Shown here: in pieces, positions 1-10,100 of the stretch | Layout: every line of letters starts with the position of its first letter | Position numbering within the stretch: the first letter of the stretch is position 1 | Source of the DNA: Fibrobacter sp. | GTDB lineage: Bacteria > Fibrobacterota > Fibrobacteria > Fibrobacterales > Fibrobacteraceae | NCBI GenBank assembly: GCA_012511955.1 | Contig: JAAZFC010000072.1 | Coordinates: 1 to 53,213 of the forward strand | DNA: 53,213 bases | Direction: 5' to 3' | The notes under the pieces: generated by a model | The model's input: only the letters and a program-made list of their open reading frames with translations | The model's database searches: none | What the model was told of the DNA's origin: nothing | Translations under genes and position numbers: made by a program

Positions 1-426
1 AAGATATTTATCATTCATAATTCCATTAAAGAATCCAATAAAAACTGGTTTTTAGCAAATTTACGGCGCCATGGTCTAAAGTTTTCTCGTAAAACTGGTT
101 TGCGTATTAGCACGGGCATGGCTTTTGTATTGGTGGTGTTGGTTTTTGGGTGGATTTTAACCTTGCTGGGTTTTTTGCGCTATCAAGAACAAGAATTAAA
201 TGTCCGCGAAGAACTAGTGCAGCAGTTAGAAATCAAGCAGAAAATATTAATACGGGAAATGCAGGAATTGTACAGCGCGGTGGGGCCTTTGCGAGAATTA
301 GGTGTTTTAGAATCTAAAACCCCAGGGAAAAAAGTTGATGAACTCGATGATTGGGTGGATTATTTGGAAAGTATTGAAAGAAAGCGTTTGGGAGCAGACG
401 AAGCGGATTCAAGCCAGGAGCCCTAA
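1..426 (+). CDS. Membrane protein with coiled coil, 5' end cut by window edge
   Basis: The reading frame is open from base 1, so the gene probably starts outside the window. A TTG at 100 could serve as a start but has no Shine-Dalgarno sequence before it. The visible product has a basic stretch (LRRHGLKFSRK), one membrane segment (about AFVLVVLVFGWILTLLGF) and then a charged, heptad-like helix rich in E, Q and L. The layout resembles small division or envelope proteins of the FtsL/DivIC type, but no family motif is seen, so the function is unknown. The stop TAA overlaps the ATG of the next gene by one base, so translation of the two is probably coupled. Confidence 0.6.
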   Translation, partial: KIFIIHNSIKESNKNWFLANLRRHGLKFSRKTGLRISTGMAFVLVVLVFGWILTLLGFLRYQEQELNVREELVQQLEIKQKILIREMQELYSAVGPLRELGVLESKTPGKKVDELDDWVDYLESIERKRLGADEADSSQEP

Positions 427-1175
427 TGGAAAATGTCTGGAAAAATCCCTGGCTTAAAGATGAAAGGTCTTGGGTTGAAAAACTCCCTTTATGGGAACTT
501 TCCCAAGGCAGGTGGATGCTTTTATTAGCAGTTATTTTGGTGTTAATTAGCGGTTTAGGCATAAAAACTTGGCGTGTTTCGGTAGCTATTCGCAATAGTG
601 ATGCTCATGTCTCTACTTTAAATGAAGAGTATGAACATTTGATGCACCAAGTGCTTTTTGCCCGGGAATATACCCGTCTTAGTCAAGCTTTAAATCATAT
701 TGGACGGCGCTATATTACCCCACGGCAGCAGTTAAAACTCACGGAAACTCTATGGCAATTATCTCGGGATTATCGCTTTGATCCCCTGATTGTGCTAGCA
801 GTGATGCAAGTAGAAAGTAGAGCTAATCCCGCTGCGGTGGGGCGTTATATTTCTGGGGCTGAAAGTGGTGCTTTAGGCTTAATGCAGGTAAAGTTAAGCA
901 CAGCTCAAATGATGGCTAAAGATTTGGGAATAAGGGTACATAGCGAAGCTGATTTATTTAAATCAGAAGTCAATATGCTTTTGGGCACTTATTATTTGAT
1001 GCGTTTGGTGGCTCGTACGGGAGATTTAAATCATGCGTTGATGGCTTATAATATCGGGCCTGCTGGTTTGCAACGGGCTTTAGTAGGGAAGGGAACGCTG
1101 CCTAAAGGTTATGTGCAAAAAACTTTAAAGGAATATTATTTGTTGTGTGAAAAATTTGGCAAAGCGCCAAAATAA
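426..1175 (+). CDS. Membrane-anchored lytic transglycosylase (SLT domain)
   Basis: The protein has 249 residues. An N-terminal membrane anchor lies at about residues 32-52, followed by a short helical linker and a Slt70-type catalytic domain at about 105-235. The family motifs are visible: the catalytic glutamate in QVESRANP, then GALGLMQV, and AYNIGPAG near the end. Enzymes of this family cleave the MurNAc-GlcNAc bond of peptidoglycan and form 1,6-anhydro ends. The anchor and periplasmic domain suggest local wall remodelling. It is coupled to the upstream coiled-coil protein (TAATG overlap), which may be a partner. The substrate role is known for the family; the partnership is inferred. Confidence 0.85.
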   Translation: MENVWKNPWLKDERSWVEKLPLWELSQGRWMLLLAVILVLISGLGIKTWRVSVAIRNSDAHVSTLNEEYEHLMHQVLFAREYTRLSQALNHIGRRYITPRQQLKLTETLWQLSRDYRFDPLIVLAVMQVESRANPAAVGRYISGAESGALGLMQVKLSTAQMMAKDLGIRVHSEADLFKSEVNMLLGTYYLMRLVARTGDLNHALMAYNIGPAGLQRALVGKGTLPKGYVQKTLKEYYLLCEKFGKAPK

Positions 1176-1227
1176 AAATAATCACAAAAAACTGTAAAGA
1201 CTTGGGCTTTTTTATAAATTGTAGGCT

Positions 1228-2601
1228 GTGAGCATAGTTTTTAGAATAGCATTTACTTTTTTGCTAGGATTTTTCGTGTTAACAGAGGCAAAGCTGGTTA
1301 AGCACGATATTTTTTCTTTTGTGGATCAAGCTTTACAAACAGATCCTCGCGTGGCTGAGTTGGAATTTGGTTTACAGAGCAAAACCGATAGAATTGCCGC
1401 CATTAAAAAAGAGGTGATTTTGCCTCGACTGCAAGGGGGCATCGCCTTTGGACCTGCGCCGGGTTTGCAAAGCACAGTTAATGCCCAAGGGGACTCCATC
1501 AGCGTATGGGATTTTACCAAGTTAGGGCCATATTTTGGCACTGAAATCAACTTTGCTCAACCATTGAATGTGGGGCAATTACTCACAGGTATAGATGCTG
1601 CCCAGGCTGATTATGAACAAACAAAGTGGGATATTAGGTACAAAAAAGTCCACCAATCTTTGGAATATCAGCAAATGTATTACGGCTATTTATTGTCCGT
1701 AGAGATGCTAAAGTTAGCCGCCGATGCTGAAAAACAGTTAGAACGCGCTGAAGAAGCCATCGAAGATGCCTTAGATGATGATGTGGAAGGAGTTTCTCAA
1801 AACGATTTGCTCACTTTGCGGGCAGGATCTTACCAAGTGGCCAAAGGGCAAGCCGAGGCGCAAAAAGGCTATGCTAAGGCCAAATCGGCCATGTATTTTG
1901 CTTTAAATTTAGAAATCCAAGATTCCCTTGAACTTGCAGATTCGCTGTTGCTCCCGCGAACAGAAATAGTTCCGCCCTTGGACACTTTGCGTTTATGGCT
2001 GCGGGCAGAAAGTCCTGAGTTAAAGCGTTTAAAGGCGGGGCTTAGTGCAAAAAGTAGCTTGGTGGAGTTAGAAAAAGCCAAATTAGGTCCGGAATTCTTT
2101 GTTTTTGGTTCTTTTAAATATGCAAAATCTTGGGCGGGGGATCGCAAAGGTAAAAGCCGCGATGTGTTTTCGGAAGACCCTATTAATACTCTATCTGGTA
2201 GTTTAGGCTTAGGTTTGCGCTACAAGTTAAATGTATGGCATACTGCAGAAAAAGTTCGTCAAAGCAAAACAGATTTGCGTCAATTACAGATGTTAGAAAA
2301 ATATGCGGCTAGCGGTTTAGAATTGCAACTAGAAGATTACTATCATGAATATTTAGAAAGCCAAACTCGCTTAGAAGCGGTACAAAAATCCCTTCGTGCC
2401 ACTGATGCTATGCTCAAAGGTGCGGCCATGTCTTTTGACTTGGATCCTAGTAACCCCAAAGCCTTGCTCAATGCTTATGTGGCCAATATGAATATGCAAA
2501 AAGACTATTACTTTGAAGTTTATCGCTATAATATGGCGGTAGCTAAGTTAATGACGCATTTAGGTTTGCTTTTGCAAGACTATTTACCATATTTAAATTA
2601 G
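1228..2601 (+). CDS. TolC-family outer-membrane channel protein
   Basis: The product has 457 residues, the usual TolC length. It starts with GTG and a signal peptide (about residues 1-21, ending near TEA). The rest is mostly long amphipathic helices with two weakly similar halves, for example LRAGSYQVAKGQAEAQKGY and LLNAYVANMNMQKDYYFEVY, as in the outer-membrane efflux protein family. Such trimers form the outer-membrane duct of export systems. An MlaC-like gene follows 19 bases later, which suggests lipid or hydrophobic-compound transport rather than drug efflux; this is inference. The gene ends in TAG, with another TAG four codons later. Confidence 0.8.
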   Translation: MSIVFRIAFTFLLGFFVLTEAKLVKHDIFSFVDQALQTDPRVAELEFGLQSKTDRIAAIKKEVILPRLQGGIAFGPAPGLQSTVNAQGDSISVWDFTKLGPYFGTEINFAQPLNVGQLLTGIDAAQADYEQTKWDIRYKKVHQSLEYQQMYYGYLLSVEMLKLAADAEKQLERAEEAIEDALDDDVEGVSQNDLLTLRAGSYQVAKGQAEAQKGYAKAKSAMYFALNLEIQDSLELADSLLLPRTEIVPPLDTLRLWLRAESPELKRLKAGLSAKSSLVELEKAKLGPEFFVFGSFKYAKSWAGDRKGKSRDVFSEDPINTLSGSLGLGLRYKLNVWHTAEKVRQSKTDLRQLQMLEKYAASGLELQLEDYYHEYLESQTRLEAVQKSLRATDAMLKGAAMSFDLDPSNPKALLNAYVANMNMQKDYYFEVYRYNMAVAKLMTHLGLLLQDYLPYLN

Positions 2602-2620
2602 TATAATTTGGCTTAGAGGT

Positions 2621-3196
2621 ATGAAATTGAAAGTAATATGGTTTTTTCTGTTGTGCGTAGCTACAATTTGGGCTAATCCTGGGGATCCTACAGTTTTGGT
2701 TAAAGCTAAAGACAAAGAACTTCAAGTCTTGTTGCGAAAATCAACTCGTAGCGAAAAAGATGTGCAAAAAATGAAGGTATTAATCAACAATATGTTTGAT
2801 TTTTCACTTTTAGCTGCCAAAAGTGTGCCCACTGCCACTTGGAAAGATTTAAGCTCGACTCAACAAAATGAATTTGTCAGTGCTTTTAAACAAATGGTGG
2901 AAAATTCTTCGGTAAAGCAATTAGAAGTTTATCGCTCTGATTCAACCATTTACGAAAAGCCCAAAATTCGCAAAAACAGCGCCCAAGTGGCGGCCCAAGT
3001 ATGGTATAAAGGCAAAGCATCACACTTGGTGTATAAGTTTGACTTGGTGGATGACCAGTGGAGAGCGTGGGATTTGATTATAGATGATCTTTCTACGGCA
3101 CGCAATTATCGAGAACAGTTTAATAGCATTTTACGCACCAAAAGCTTTGATGAGTTATTAGAAATCGTGCAAAAAAAAGCCGCCGAGATTAAATGA
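2621..3196 (+). CDS. mlaC: MlaC/Ttg2D-like periplasmic phospholipid carrier
   Basis: The product has 191 residues with a signal peptide (MKLKVIWFFLLCVATIWA). The mature part matches the MlaC/Ttg2D layout: an N-terminal helical region with an MFDFSLLAAKSV segment, FVSAFKQMVENS, then the beta-rich half with VAAQVWYKGKASHLVYKFDLVDDQWRAWDLIIDD, given here only as a landmark split into VAAQVWYKG and WRAWDLIIDDLS. Proteins of this family ferry phospholipids between the MlaFEDB complex of the inner membrane and the outer membrane. No mlaFEDB genes lie inside the window; they may lie upstream. The stop TGA overlaps the next ATG (ATGA). Confidence 0.8.
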   Translation: MKLKVIWFFLLCVATIWANPGDPTVLVKAKDKELQVLLRKSTRSEKDVQKMKVLINNMFDFSLLAAKSVPTATWKDLSSTQQNEFVSAFKQMVENSSVKQLEVYRSDSTIYEKPKIRKNSAQVAAQVWYKGKASHLVYKFDLVDDQWRAWDLIIDDLSTARNYREQFNSILRTKSFDELLEIVQKKAAEIK

Positions 3197-4146
3197 TAAT
3201 TTTTCTGTCATTTTTACTATTAATTTTACTGATAGTGCTGTGGTGGCCTTTTAAATTAATAGTAGAGCATAATTTCCCACCTCGCCAAAGTCGTGTGGAG
3301 TTGGGTTTTATGAGGAAAAAATGGCAGTTTTATAATAGTTTCAAAGCAAAGCAAGACCCAGAAGAACCGTCACTTACTAAAGAATCTGCTGTAGGAAATG
3401 AAAAAGATGCTGCTGCGACTCAAACTGTAACACCGGAACCTGCGGCGTCAAGTTATAGTGAATCTAGCCACAGTTCTGACTATGAAAGCTATGATTTGCG
3501 CAGTTCTAAATCAGCGTCTAAAATTCAGCCCAAAACAGCAACAGAAACTGAGGAACAAATAAAGACTGAGTCAAAGCTAGAGTCAGGAGTAGAGTCAAAA
3601 CCTGAGTTGGAACATTATAGTTACGACGATTTTTTTGCCTCGGAATCAGTGGAAAAAGACGCTGTTCCTGAATCTAAGGAAAAATTCTGGTCTAAGCGAG
3701 CGGTTTTTGCGGCTTTTTTAGCGCCATCCAGTGCCCAGCGGAGCAAAAAAACTTTTAAAAGCTTAGTGAAAAGGTTTGTGAATATTTTTAATGTGGATTT
3801 TCGCAAATTAAATTTGAATGCCCCCTTGCATAATCCCGCATATTTTGGAGTGATTTTTCCTCTCTGGGAGTCGCTAAAGCACAAGTATGCTTTTACCAAA
3901 AACTGGAATTTATACACCGATTGGCAATCTGATGAGATTTTTGAGGATTTGGAAATTTATATGGTTGTAAAATGGCGCATAATCACGGTGTTTTGGTATT
4001 TATTACGCAGTATATTTAACCTTTTGGTTTTAGCTTTAATCGTATTAAGAAAGCACAAATATTATAAAAACGAAGTCCATATATCCCAACTATCTCGCTG
4101 GAAAATTGCACTTATAAACCATTTCTTTTCTTTAAAGGACGCTTGA
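3193..4146 (+). CDS. DUF2953-like membrane protein with low-complexity linker
   Basis: The product has 317 residues. Residues 1-19 form an N-terminal membrane segment. A long Ser/Glu/Lys-rich linker (about 45-165) follows with no predicted structure. The C-terminal part (about 190-317) is conserved-looking, with HNPAYFGVIFPLWESL and WQSDEIFEDLEIYMVVKWRI before a second hydrophobic stretch (LLRSIFNLLVLALIVL). This layout recalls DUF2953 proteins, but the match is by eye and weak. It overlaps the mlaC-like stop by ATGA, and its own TGA overlaps the next ATG, so it lies inside a coupled operon. Function unknown. Confidence 0.55.
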   Translation: MIIFLSFLLLILLIVLWWPFKLIVEHNFPPRQSRVELGFMRKKWQFYNSFKAKQDPEEPSLTKESAVGNEKDAAATQTVTPEPAASSYSESSHSSDYESYDLRSSKSASKIQPKTATETEEQIKTESKLESGVESKPELEHYSYDDFFASESVEKDAVPESKEKFWSKRAVFAAFLAPSSAQRSKKTFKSLVKRFVNIFNVDFRKLNLNAPLHNPAYFGVIFPLWESLKHKYAFTKNWNLYTDWQSDEIFEDLEIYMVVKWRIITVFWYLLRSIFNLLVLALIVLRKHKYYKNEVHISQLSRWKIALINHFFSLKDA

Positions 4147-4862
4147 TGGCTAAAAGAATAAGTTTAGAAAAACTATTGCAAAGTTTAGGTTTGGGAACCC
4201 GCAAAGAGTGTCGCAAATTGGTGCGGCGCGGCTTAGTGGAAATTGATGGAAAGGTAGTAGAAGATCCTTTTATGGTAGTGCCCAAAGATTTGCAAAAACT
4301 AATGGTAGCCGGAGAAAGTGTAGAGGTTCACACAGAACTTTATATAGCCTTGCATAAACCGCCCCGCTATGAATGTTCCCATTATCCTCAGCAAAATGAA
4401 TCAGTCTTTGCTTTGTTTCCACCGCGCTTTATCAAAATGGCTTTGAATAGCGCTGGTCGCCTAGATTTAGACACTACGGGCTTAATTTTATTTTCCACCA
4501 ATGGGCAATTTATACATCATATAGAATCTCCGCGGCGCGGTTTGACTAAAACCTATGAAGTAGAACTTAGCGAAGAAGTTAAAACATCCCAGTTAGAAGA
4601 TTTACGCGCAGGAATGATGCTAAAGGGAGAAAAGCAAGCCTTAGTTCCCCAAAGCGTAAAGCAATTAAACTCCCATAAAATTGAGTTACAAATTAGCGAA
4701 GGTCGTTATCATCAGGTAAAAAGAATGTGCAAAATTGCAGGATTAGAAGTGGTGCGCTTGCATCGTACTGGAATAGGAAAACTAGAATTGCAAAATTTAC
4801 CAGAAGGTCAGTGGCGTTATTTGGATGAAAGTGATTTTAAAGACTTGAATTGGTGTGTATAA
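4146..4862 (+). CDS. RsuA/RluB/RluE/RluF-family rRNA pseudouridine synthase
   Basis: The product has 238 residues from the ATG that overlaps the upstream TGA; a TTG one codon earlier is less likely. An S4 RNA-binding domain lies at about residues 3-60 (SLEKLLQSLGLGTRKECRKL). The catalytic domain follows, with the family signature GRLDLDTTGLILFSTNG, where the second Asp is the expected nucleophile. Later motifs TKTYEVEL and EGRYHQVKRM also fit. Members isomerise one uridine in 16S or 23S rRNA. The exact target (RsuA versus RluB or RluE) cannot be told from sequence alone. It is the last gene of the first operon. Confidence 0.9.
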   Translation: MAKRISLEKLLQSLGLGTRKECRKLVRRGLVEIDGKVVEDPFMVVPKDLQKLMVAGESVEVHTELYIALHKPPRYECSHYPQQNESVFALFPPRFIKMALNSAGRLDLDTTGLILFSTNGQFIHHIESPRRGLTKTYEVELSEEVKTSQLEDLRAGMMLKGEKQALVPQSVKQLNSHKIELQISEGRYHQVKRMCKIAGLEVVRLHRTGIGKLELQNLPEGQWRYLDESDFKDLNWCV

Positions 4863-4929
4863 TAATTTACATACTTACAATCTACAAGTGGATTATATTA
4901 TATGTATAAGTTAAGTTTGGAAGAAAATT

Positions 4930-5586
4930 ATGACCATAGACCCATCTGCATTTCAAATTAAGGAAAATTATACCCTTTTACAGCCTAAAACTTTAGGTCC
5001 TGAAGAAATAGATTATTTGCCAGCGCAGGTGAAAGATGTATTAGTTAGTAAAAAACAAAACATTATTTTCAGTTTAAAGTATATAGACACAATTTTTAGT
5101 TCCCACCTTACAACTTTTGTACAAATATACCGTTTATTGCAAAGTTTTAATTTACAACTTATTATTACAGACTTAAGCCCCGCAGTACTCAATGTATTGC
5201 AAATGACCCAGCTAGATAGCCTTTTGGCATTGCACCTCACTTTGCAAGATTTTGAAGATAGTTTGGCCCAAGAAAACAAAGTAGAATCGAAGTCCAAAGA
5301 CTTAGACTTTAGCTATGAAATCAAAGAAGAAGGGGGTAAGGCCTCTGTGATTTGCGAAGGCTATATGGCATTTGGGCAAAAAATTAGAAGCTTGCAAAAA
5401 GAATTGAAAGACTGTTCTAAAATTAGTTTTGATTTAACTAAAGTAGGCTATATGGATACTCGGGTCTTAATTATGCTTTCCAGTTTGGCTAATCAAACTG
5501 AGGTAGAGATAGTTGGAGCTAGCAATGTGATTGTAGAGTTGTTTGAGCAACATCGTCTTAAAGACAAGATCATTTTTATAGATTAA
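4930..5586 (+). CDS. Protein with two STAS (anti-anti-sigma-like) domains
   Basis: The product has 218 residues in two similar halves. Each looks like a STAS domain: a beta strand ending in a D-containing turn, then a helix. The first half has IIFSLKYIDTIFSSHLTTFV followed by LQLIITDLSPAVLNVLQM. The second has KISFDLTKVGYMDTRVLIML and VEIVGASNVIVELFEQHRL. The usual phosphorylated serine after the Asp (DSSG-like) is IFSS in the first half and MDTR in the second, so phospho-switching may persist only in one half. No kinase partner adjoins. The stop TAA shares the palindrome TTAA with the stop of the convergent gene. Confidence 0.65.
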   Translation: MTIDPSAFQIKENYTLLQPKTLGPEEIDYLPAQVKDVLVSKKQNIIFSLKYIDTIFSSHLTTFVQIYRLLQSFNLQLIITDLSPAVLNVLQMTQLDSLLALHLTLQDFEDSLAQENKVESKSKDLDFSYEIKEEGGKASVICEGYMAFGQKIRSLQKELKDCSKISFDLTKVGYMDTRVLIMLSSLANQTEVEIVGASNVIVELFEQHRLKDKIIFID

Positions 5587-7106
5587 TAGCGCAAATTTAG
5601 AGTTAAGATTTGTTTTGAAGCTAAGAAGTTCACAATTTGTGGGGCACTTTCCCAAGCGTAATGTACACTAAAGTCTAGCCCATTGTATTTTGCATGTAAA
5701 GCAGCACCTAAGCTTAATAAGCGCACATGGGAGCCTAATACTTGGTGCACACCAGCCCTAAGAGCAAGTAATTCCCACATATTATGCTCAATGCCAGCCA
5801 TTAACCTATCGTTTAAACCTTGGTTTCCCATGCGCCAATCCATATAAAAACCTGTGTTTTCAAAGGGCTTGTGAAAGGCACCTACGGTTAGTAACCAGGG
5901 TAAATCTTCACTGTATCTACGCCCTGTTAAAGTGTTGTGATAAAAAATATCGCTGTAAAAATCTTCTACCATCATGGCAAAACTAGTTTGTGGAGATAGT
6001 TCCCATTGTAAGCTCAAATCTAAGCCATAGCCCATGCCATAGCCGCTGGAACGCGCTTGTCCCACGCCATTTTGTCCTGCTTGTATAAAATAGCCCTTAA
6101 TTCCTATGGCACCGTGTATTCCCACCAACCACGAAGAATAGTAACCCAAATCGGCGGCTATATTAGTACTCAAACTCATTTCACTGGCTAAATCGTCGCC
6201 TTCAAAGTGCACTTGCTGAGACCACCAACTACCCCCATGCAACAAGCTTGCCCATTGGGTAAACATCTGGTGTCCGCCTCCGGGTAAGGGAGAAGTGGCA
6301 AAAGATATTTCTCTTTTGTTTAATTTTGTCAATCCTGCGGGATTGATTATATCGGAACCGTTTTGGGCGTTCATAGCCACTCCAGCTCCTCCCAAAGCAC
6401 GGATGCGAGCATGGGGTTTAGGACTGGCGAAAAAACCTCGCATGGCTGAAAGTTGATGTTTAGTGCTATAATCTGCCTCGAAACCATCGCTATCTCTATT
6501 ATCTTTTTTAAGTAAAAATATTCCCGCTTGTTTATATGCTGCCACTGCCGCCACTGTTCCCATACTGGCTAAGCCCACCCATAAATTTGATTGGGGAATA
6601 TGTTGCGCTACGCTTACTTTTTCTACTGGGCTATATGCAGGGAGTTTTATGCCAAAAGATTCCTCCAAGGCATATTTGCCTAAAACCACCAAGCTGTTTT
6701 CTATTTGGATGGGGATGGAGTATTGGTTAGATTCTAGCAATGCGCCATGTTGTCCACTAAAAACTTCTACTTGTAAGCTGTATTTTTCTTCATGTTTGGC
6801 TAAATCCAAAACCATACTATAGTTTATTTGTAAATTCTGAGCTAAATTTTTGCGACATTTATCGGTGAAGCAGCGCGGCATATTTTCTACGCCCATTTTT
6901 TGCAACTTTTCTGCCGTTTCTTCGTGATTTAATATTCTAAATAAGCCCATTTTCTGTAGCTCTAGCCGCATGGAATTGTCTAATATTTGCGCTTCTTGAG
7001 TGCTGGCTTTGCGGGTTTGCACAGGCATTATAACCATGCGCGGCGCAGTAAGAGCCCATAGCTGTATGGATAGCAAAAATAAGATGGTATTAATTCTTTT
7101 AATCAT
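5583..7106 (-). CDS. PorV/PorQ-like outer-membrane barrel with CsgG-like N-terminal domain
   Basis: The product has 507 residues. After a signal peptide (about 1-19) comes a CsgG/LpoB-like alpha/beta domain (about 22-150) with MVIMPVQTR, LGLFRIL-type turns and a CFTDKCRKNLAQNL segment matching the CxxxECRVEMGQLL stretch of the gene at 46.5 kb. A hydrophobic stretch (about 170-195) follows. The C-terminal half is a beta barrel beginning with ARIRALGGAGVAM and DIINPAGL, the hallmark of the PorV/PorQ (UPF0164) proteins of the type IX secretion system. PorV shuttles cargo to the PorU sortase. The fusion with a CsgG-like domain is unusual. Its ATG overlaps the stop of the upstream gene (ATGA). Confidence 0.7.
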   Translation of the reverse strand: MIKRINTILFLLSIQLWALTAPRMVIMPVQTRKASTQEAQILDNSMRLELQKMGLFRILNHEETAEKLQKMGVENMPRCFTDKCRKNLAQNLQINYSMVLDLAKHEEKYSLQVEVFSGQHGALLESNQYSIPIQIENSLVVLGKYALEESFGIKLPAYSPVEKVSVAQHIPQSNLWVGLASMGTVAAVAAYKQAGIFLLKKDNRDSDGFEADYSTKHQLSAMRGFFASPKPHARIRALGGAGVAMNAQNGSDIINPAGLTKLNKREISFATSPLPGGGHQMFTQWASLLHGGSWWSQQVHFEGDDLASEMSLSTNIAADLGYYSSWLVGIHGAIGIKGYFIQAGQNGVGQARSSGYGMGYGLDLSLQWELSPQTSFAMMVEDFYSDIFYHNTLTGRRYSEDLPWLLTVGAFHKPFENTGFYMDWRMGNQGLNDRLMAGIEHNMWELLALRAGVHQVLGSHVRLLSLGAALHAKYNGLDFSVHYAWESAPQIVNFLASKQILTLNLRY

Positions 7107-10100
7107 TTGAATACCACCACTGCTTTAACGAGTTTTTGCAATAGTTTAGCATTATGAGGGTTTTTAAGCTCTAAAACTACCAAATAACGTCCATTGCGCA
7201 CCATATTATCGTATTTATCTAGGCCATCCCATGCTACGCTGTAATTTGCGGGGCTTTGATCTTGATTGTGCACTAAAGTACGGACTTCATCGCCGGTCAT
7301 ATTGTATATGCGAATTTGCACTTGTACGGAATTGTACCCCGCTATGTATGGAGTATAACGCACCGCAGTTCCAGGAAAATTATTGCCATCTATCAATGCC
7401 GTTACATAGGGAGAAAAAGGATTGGGAATTATATCTAAACTCGCTTGTAAAATGCTTTGACCAGTGGTTGCTAAAGCGTAAAAAGCGGGGCTATTTTTTA
7501 CACAAGCTACCCGCAGCCAGGGAATTTTATCGTAATGCACTGTTTCCAAAGAGTTTTTAAGCTCATCTTCCACTTTTATTCTCGCCATTTTTTTAGGTTT
7601 CACTGCTTGGATGGTTAAGGCCGCAGTGTCTATTAATTTTAAATTATGATTTTGGGAATCTTCTATATTAAATTCTAAAAATAAAGGTTTTATAGAATTT
7701 TGTACATCATAAGCTGTATTGTAAAGAGGTGTTTTTAATTCAATGCTATCTAAATGATAACGCAATCTTTGCATATTATCGAACTTTTGCAAATAAATAA
7801 GCTTATTTTGATTATCGCTCCAAGTGGCGCTATCCACATATACGGCTAGGGTGGAGTCATGGAAAAATCTATGGCTTTGCTTGGCATTGGCTATGCCAGC
7901 GACATTTATTTCTAGGGTGTCTGTGTGATGGTAACTCTGTGCAGAAAAATTAATTGGCCCTATAAAGTCAGAACGCAAGTAAAGTATGTTGTTCTCTATT
8001 TTTGTTGCTGCAAATTTAGGCTCAATGGTGAAACCTAAGGGGGCATTCCAAGTATTGCCTAAAGAATCTAAAATATTAGCAGTTAAAATAAGCGTGTCGC
8101 CGCCTAAAACTTGCTCATTTTTAGAGATTTTTAAAGAAAACTCTCCATTATTAGGAGCGTGCTCGGCGATAACTATTGCTCTGCTTTCTTGGGATTGATG
8201 ATTTGCTATTTTACTATTACATAAAAGCTTAGTGCTGCCTTTTTGAAGAGTTTTGATTTGGAGTAGGTCTTTTTCTATTTTAATATCAGCTAATTCAGGG
8301 TTGTTTAGGCTGCATTCAAGGGACTCTGCTGAAAGTTTGTGACTTAAGGATTTGTGGGGAGTTTGCGCTTTTATTTTAAATGTTTGGGTGACTTCCACTG
8401 GCATATAAATTGTATCATTGCTTTCGATTTGCAGCTTAAAAGGTTCGCTTGCATAGTCTATTTCCAAGCTAAAATGCTTGGAAGGATAAGGATTAGCAAA
8501 ATACATTCCCTGACTATAAACTTCAAACCAATAGTCCAGCTGGTTTTCAAAATTACTAGTAGTGTAATTAAAAAGTATTTGATGAACTTCATTTCTGTGG
8601 GCTAAAATTCTTTGGGCTGGGCCATTGCTGGGCTTTACCCATAAAAATGCACTATCTACTTGGTTGTACAATTCTAAGTTTAAAGGAATAGCAGTGCTTT
8701 TTTTAGCTTGGCTAACTGGTGGAGGTCTTATGTGTACAGCTGGAAAGGCTATGGAGTCTTGTTGCTGTTTTTCGGTGCTTATGGTGCGCTCGTGTTGCCA
8801 CAGAGGTATCCAATCACTGGAATCAGGAATTAAGCTGTAAATTAGTGTACCTGGGCTTACAGGAATGGTATCTGGAGCTTTGTTAAGCATGGAATTAGGG
8901 TAATGCAATTGCATTGAAGCTTTAAGTTCTTGTATGGAAAAGTCTTTGAGTAAAGGATAGGCAACAAATTCGGATTCATATTTTTGCAAACTAATATCTG
9001 GTACAATAACTGTGCCTTTGCCAGTAAATCCACCTATAAAAAGCACTTCTACAGGAACATCGGCGCTTTTCCAATTTAATCCTTGGGCTCTGATAAAATA
9101 GTTTCCTGGGCTAATGTTTCTAAAACCATAAAACCATTTTTGCGTGGATTGGAATGTGGCAAAAACTTTTTGTTGCAGTGAATCAGCTTGCCATAATTCC
9201 ACTAATATTTGCTGATCTTTTAGTTGCGGAGCCAGTAAATATCCCTCTACTCTAGCTTCTAAATTAATTACCAAATCCTTTTGTATATGTTCAATGCTAT
9301 GTACAAAGCTTACAGTGTCTGGGGGAGAAGTCGCTGTTTTTGTTTTGGCTTGGATCACCCATTGTCCTCCAATGGGCAAATCTAAAGCGTATTCCCCTTG
9401 GGCGTTAGTTTGGCTGCGTAATTCCAAATTCTTATGGTGGAGTGAGTATGCCCAAATTTCTGCATGGTGCTCTAATTGTTCCGTTTTTTTATCTAATTCA
9501 GCTTCTTCAATGGTACGAACTTTACCGCTAATTAGGGCTTGCCCAGGAGTGAGCTGGTGATTGATGCTTGCTGTGTTTCTAAAATTTGCCTCGGCATAAA
9601 CTGGAAAATGATGGGGTGCATGTATGGAATAAGACCAATTTTCACACGGGGCATAAACGGGGATAGAGCCTTGTTTATTACTGCTAAATACATTTACTGT
9701 TTGCCCTTGTTTATCATAAAGTTTTAAGTGTGCCGAGCTAAAAGCTTTAATGTCAGCAATAAGTTTAAAATTTACTGCACAATTATTGATATTTAGCTGC
9801 TGAATACCTAAATCCACTGTGTCTTCTTGGGCTAATTTAAGGCTTTGAGACAGTAAAACAGTTCCATTATAATTGCGAACTTTCCAATCCCAAGTTCCCG
9901 CATCTATGCTAAGTTTATAAGCTCCATTATTTTGGCTTACAGTGTGTACGGTATCGCCGAGATTGTTGCTGGCAGAGATATGTAAATTACCTTGGGGAAG
10001 CCCCAAATGGTTATTGATAAATCCTTTAATAATGCTTTTGCTACTATGCAAAGTGCAACACACCGTCCCAGAGCTAGGGATGTCTAAATTTAAAGTCTGT

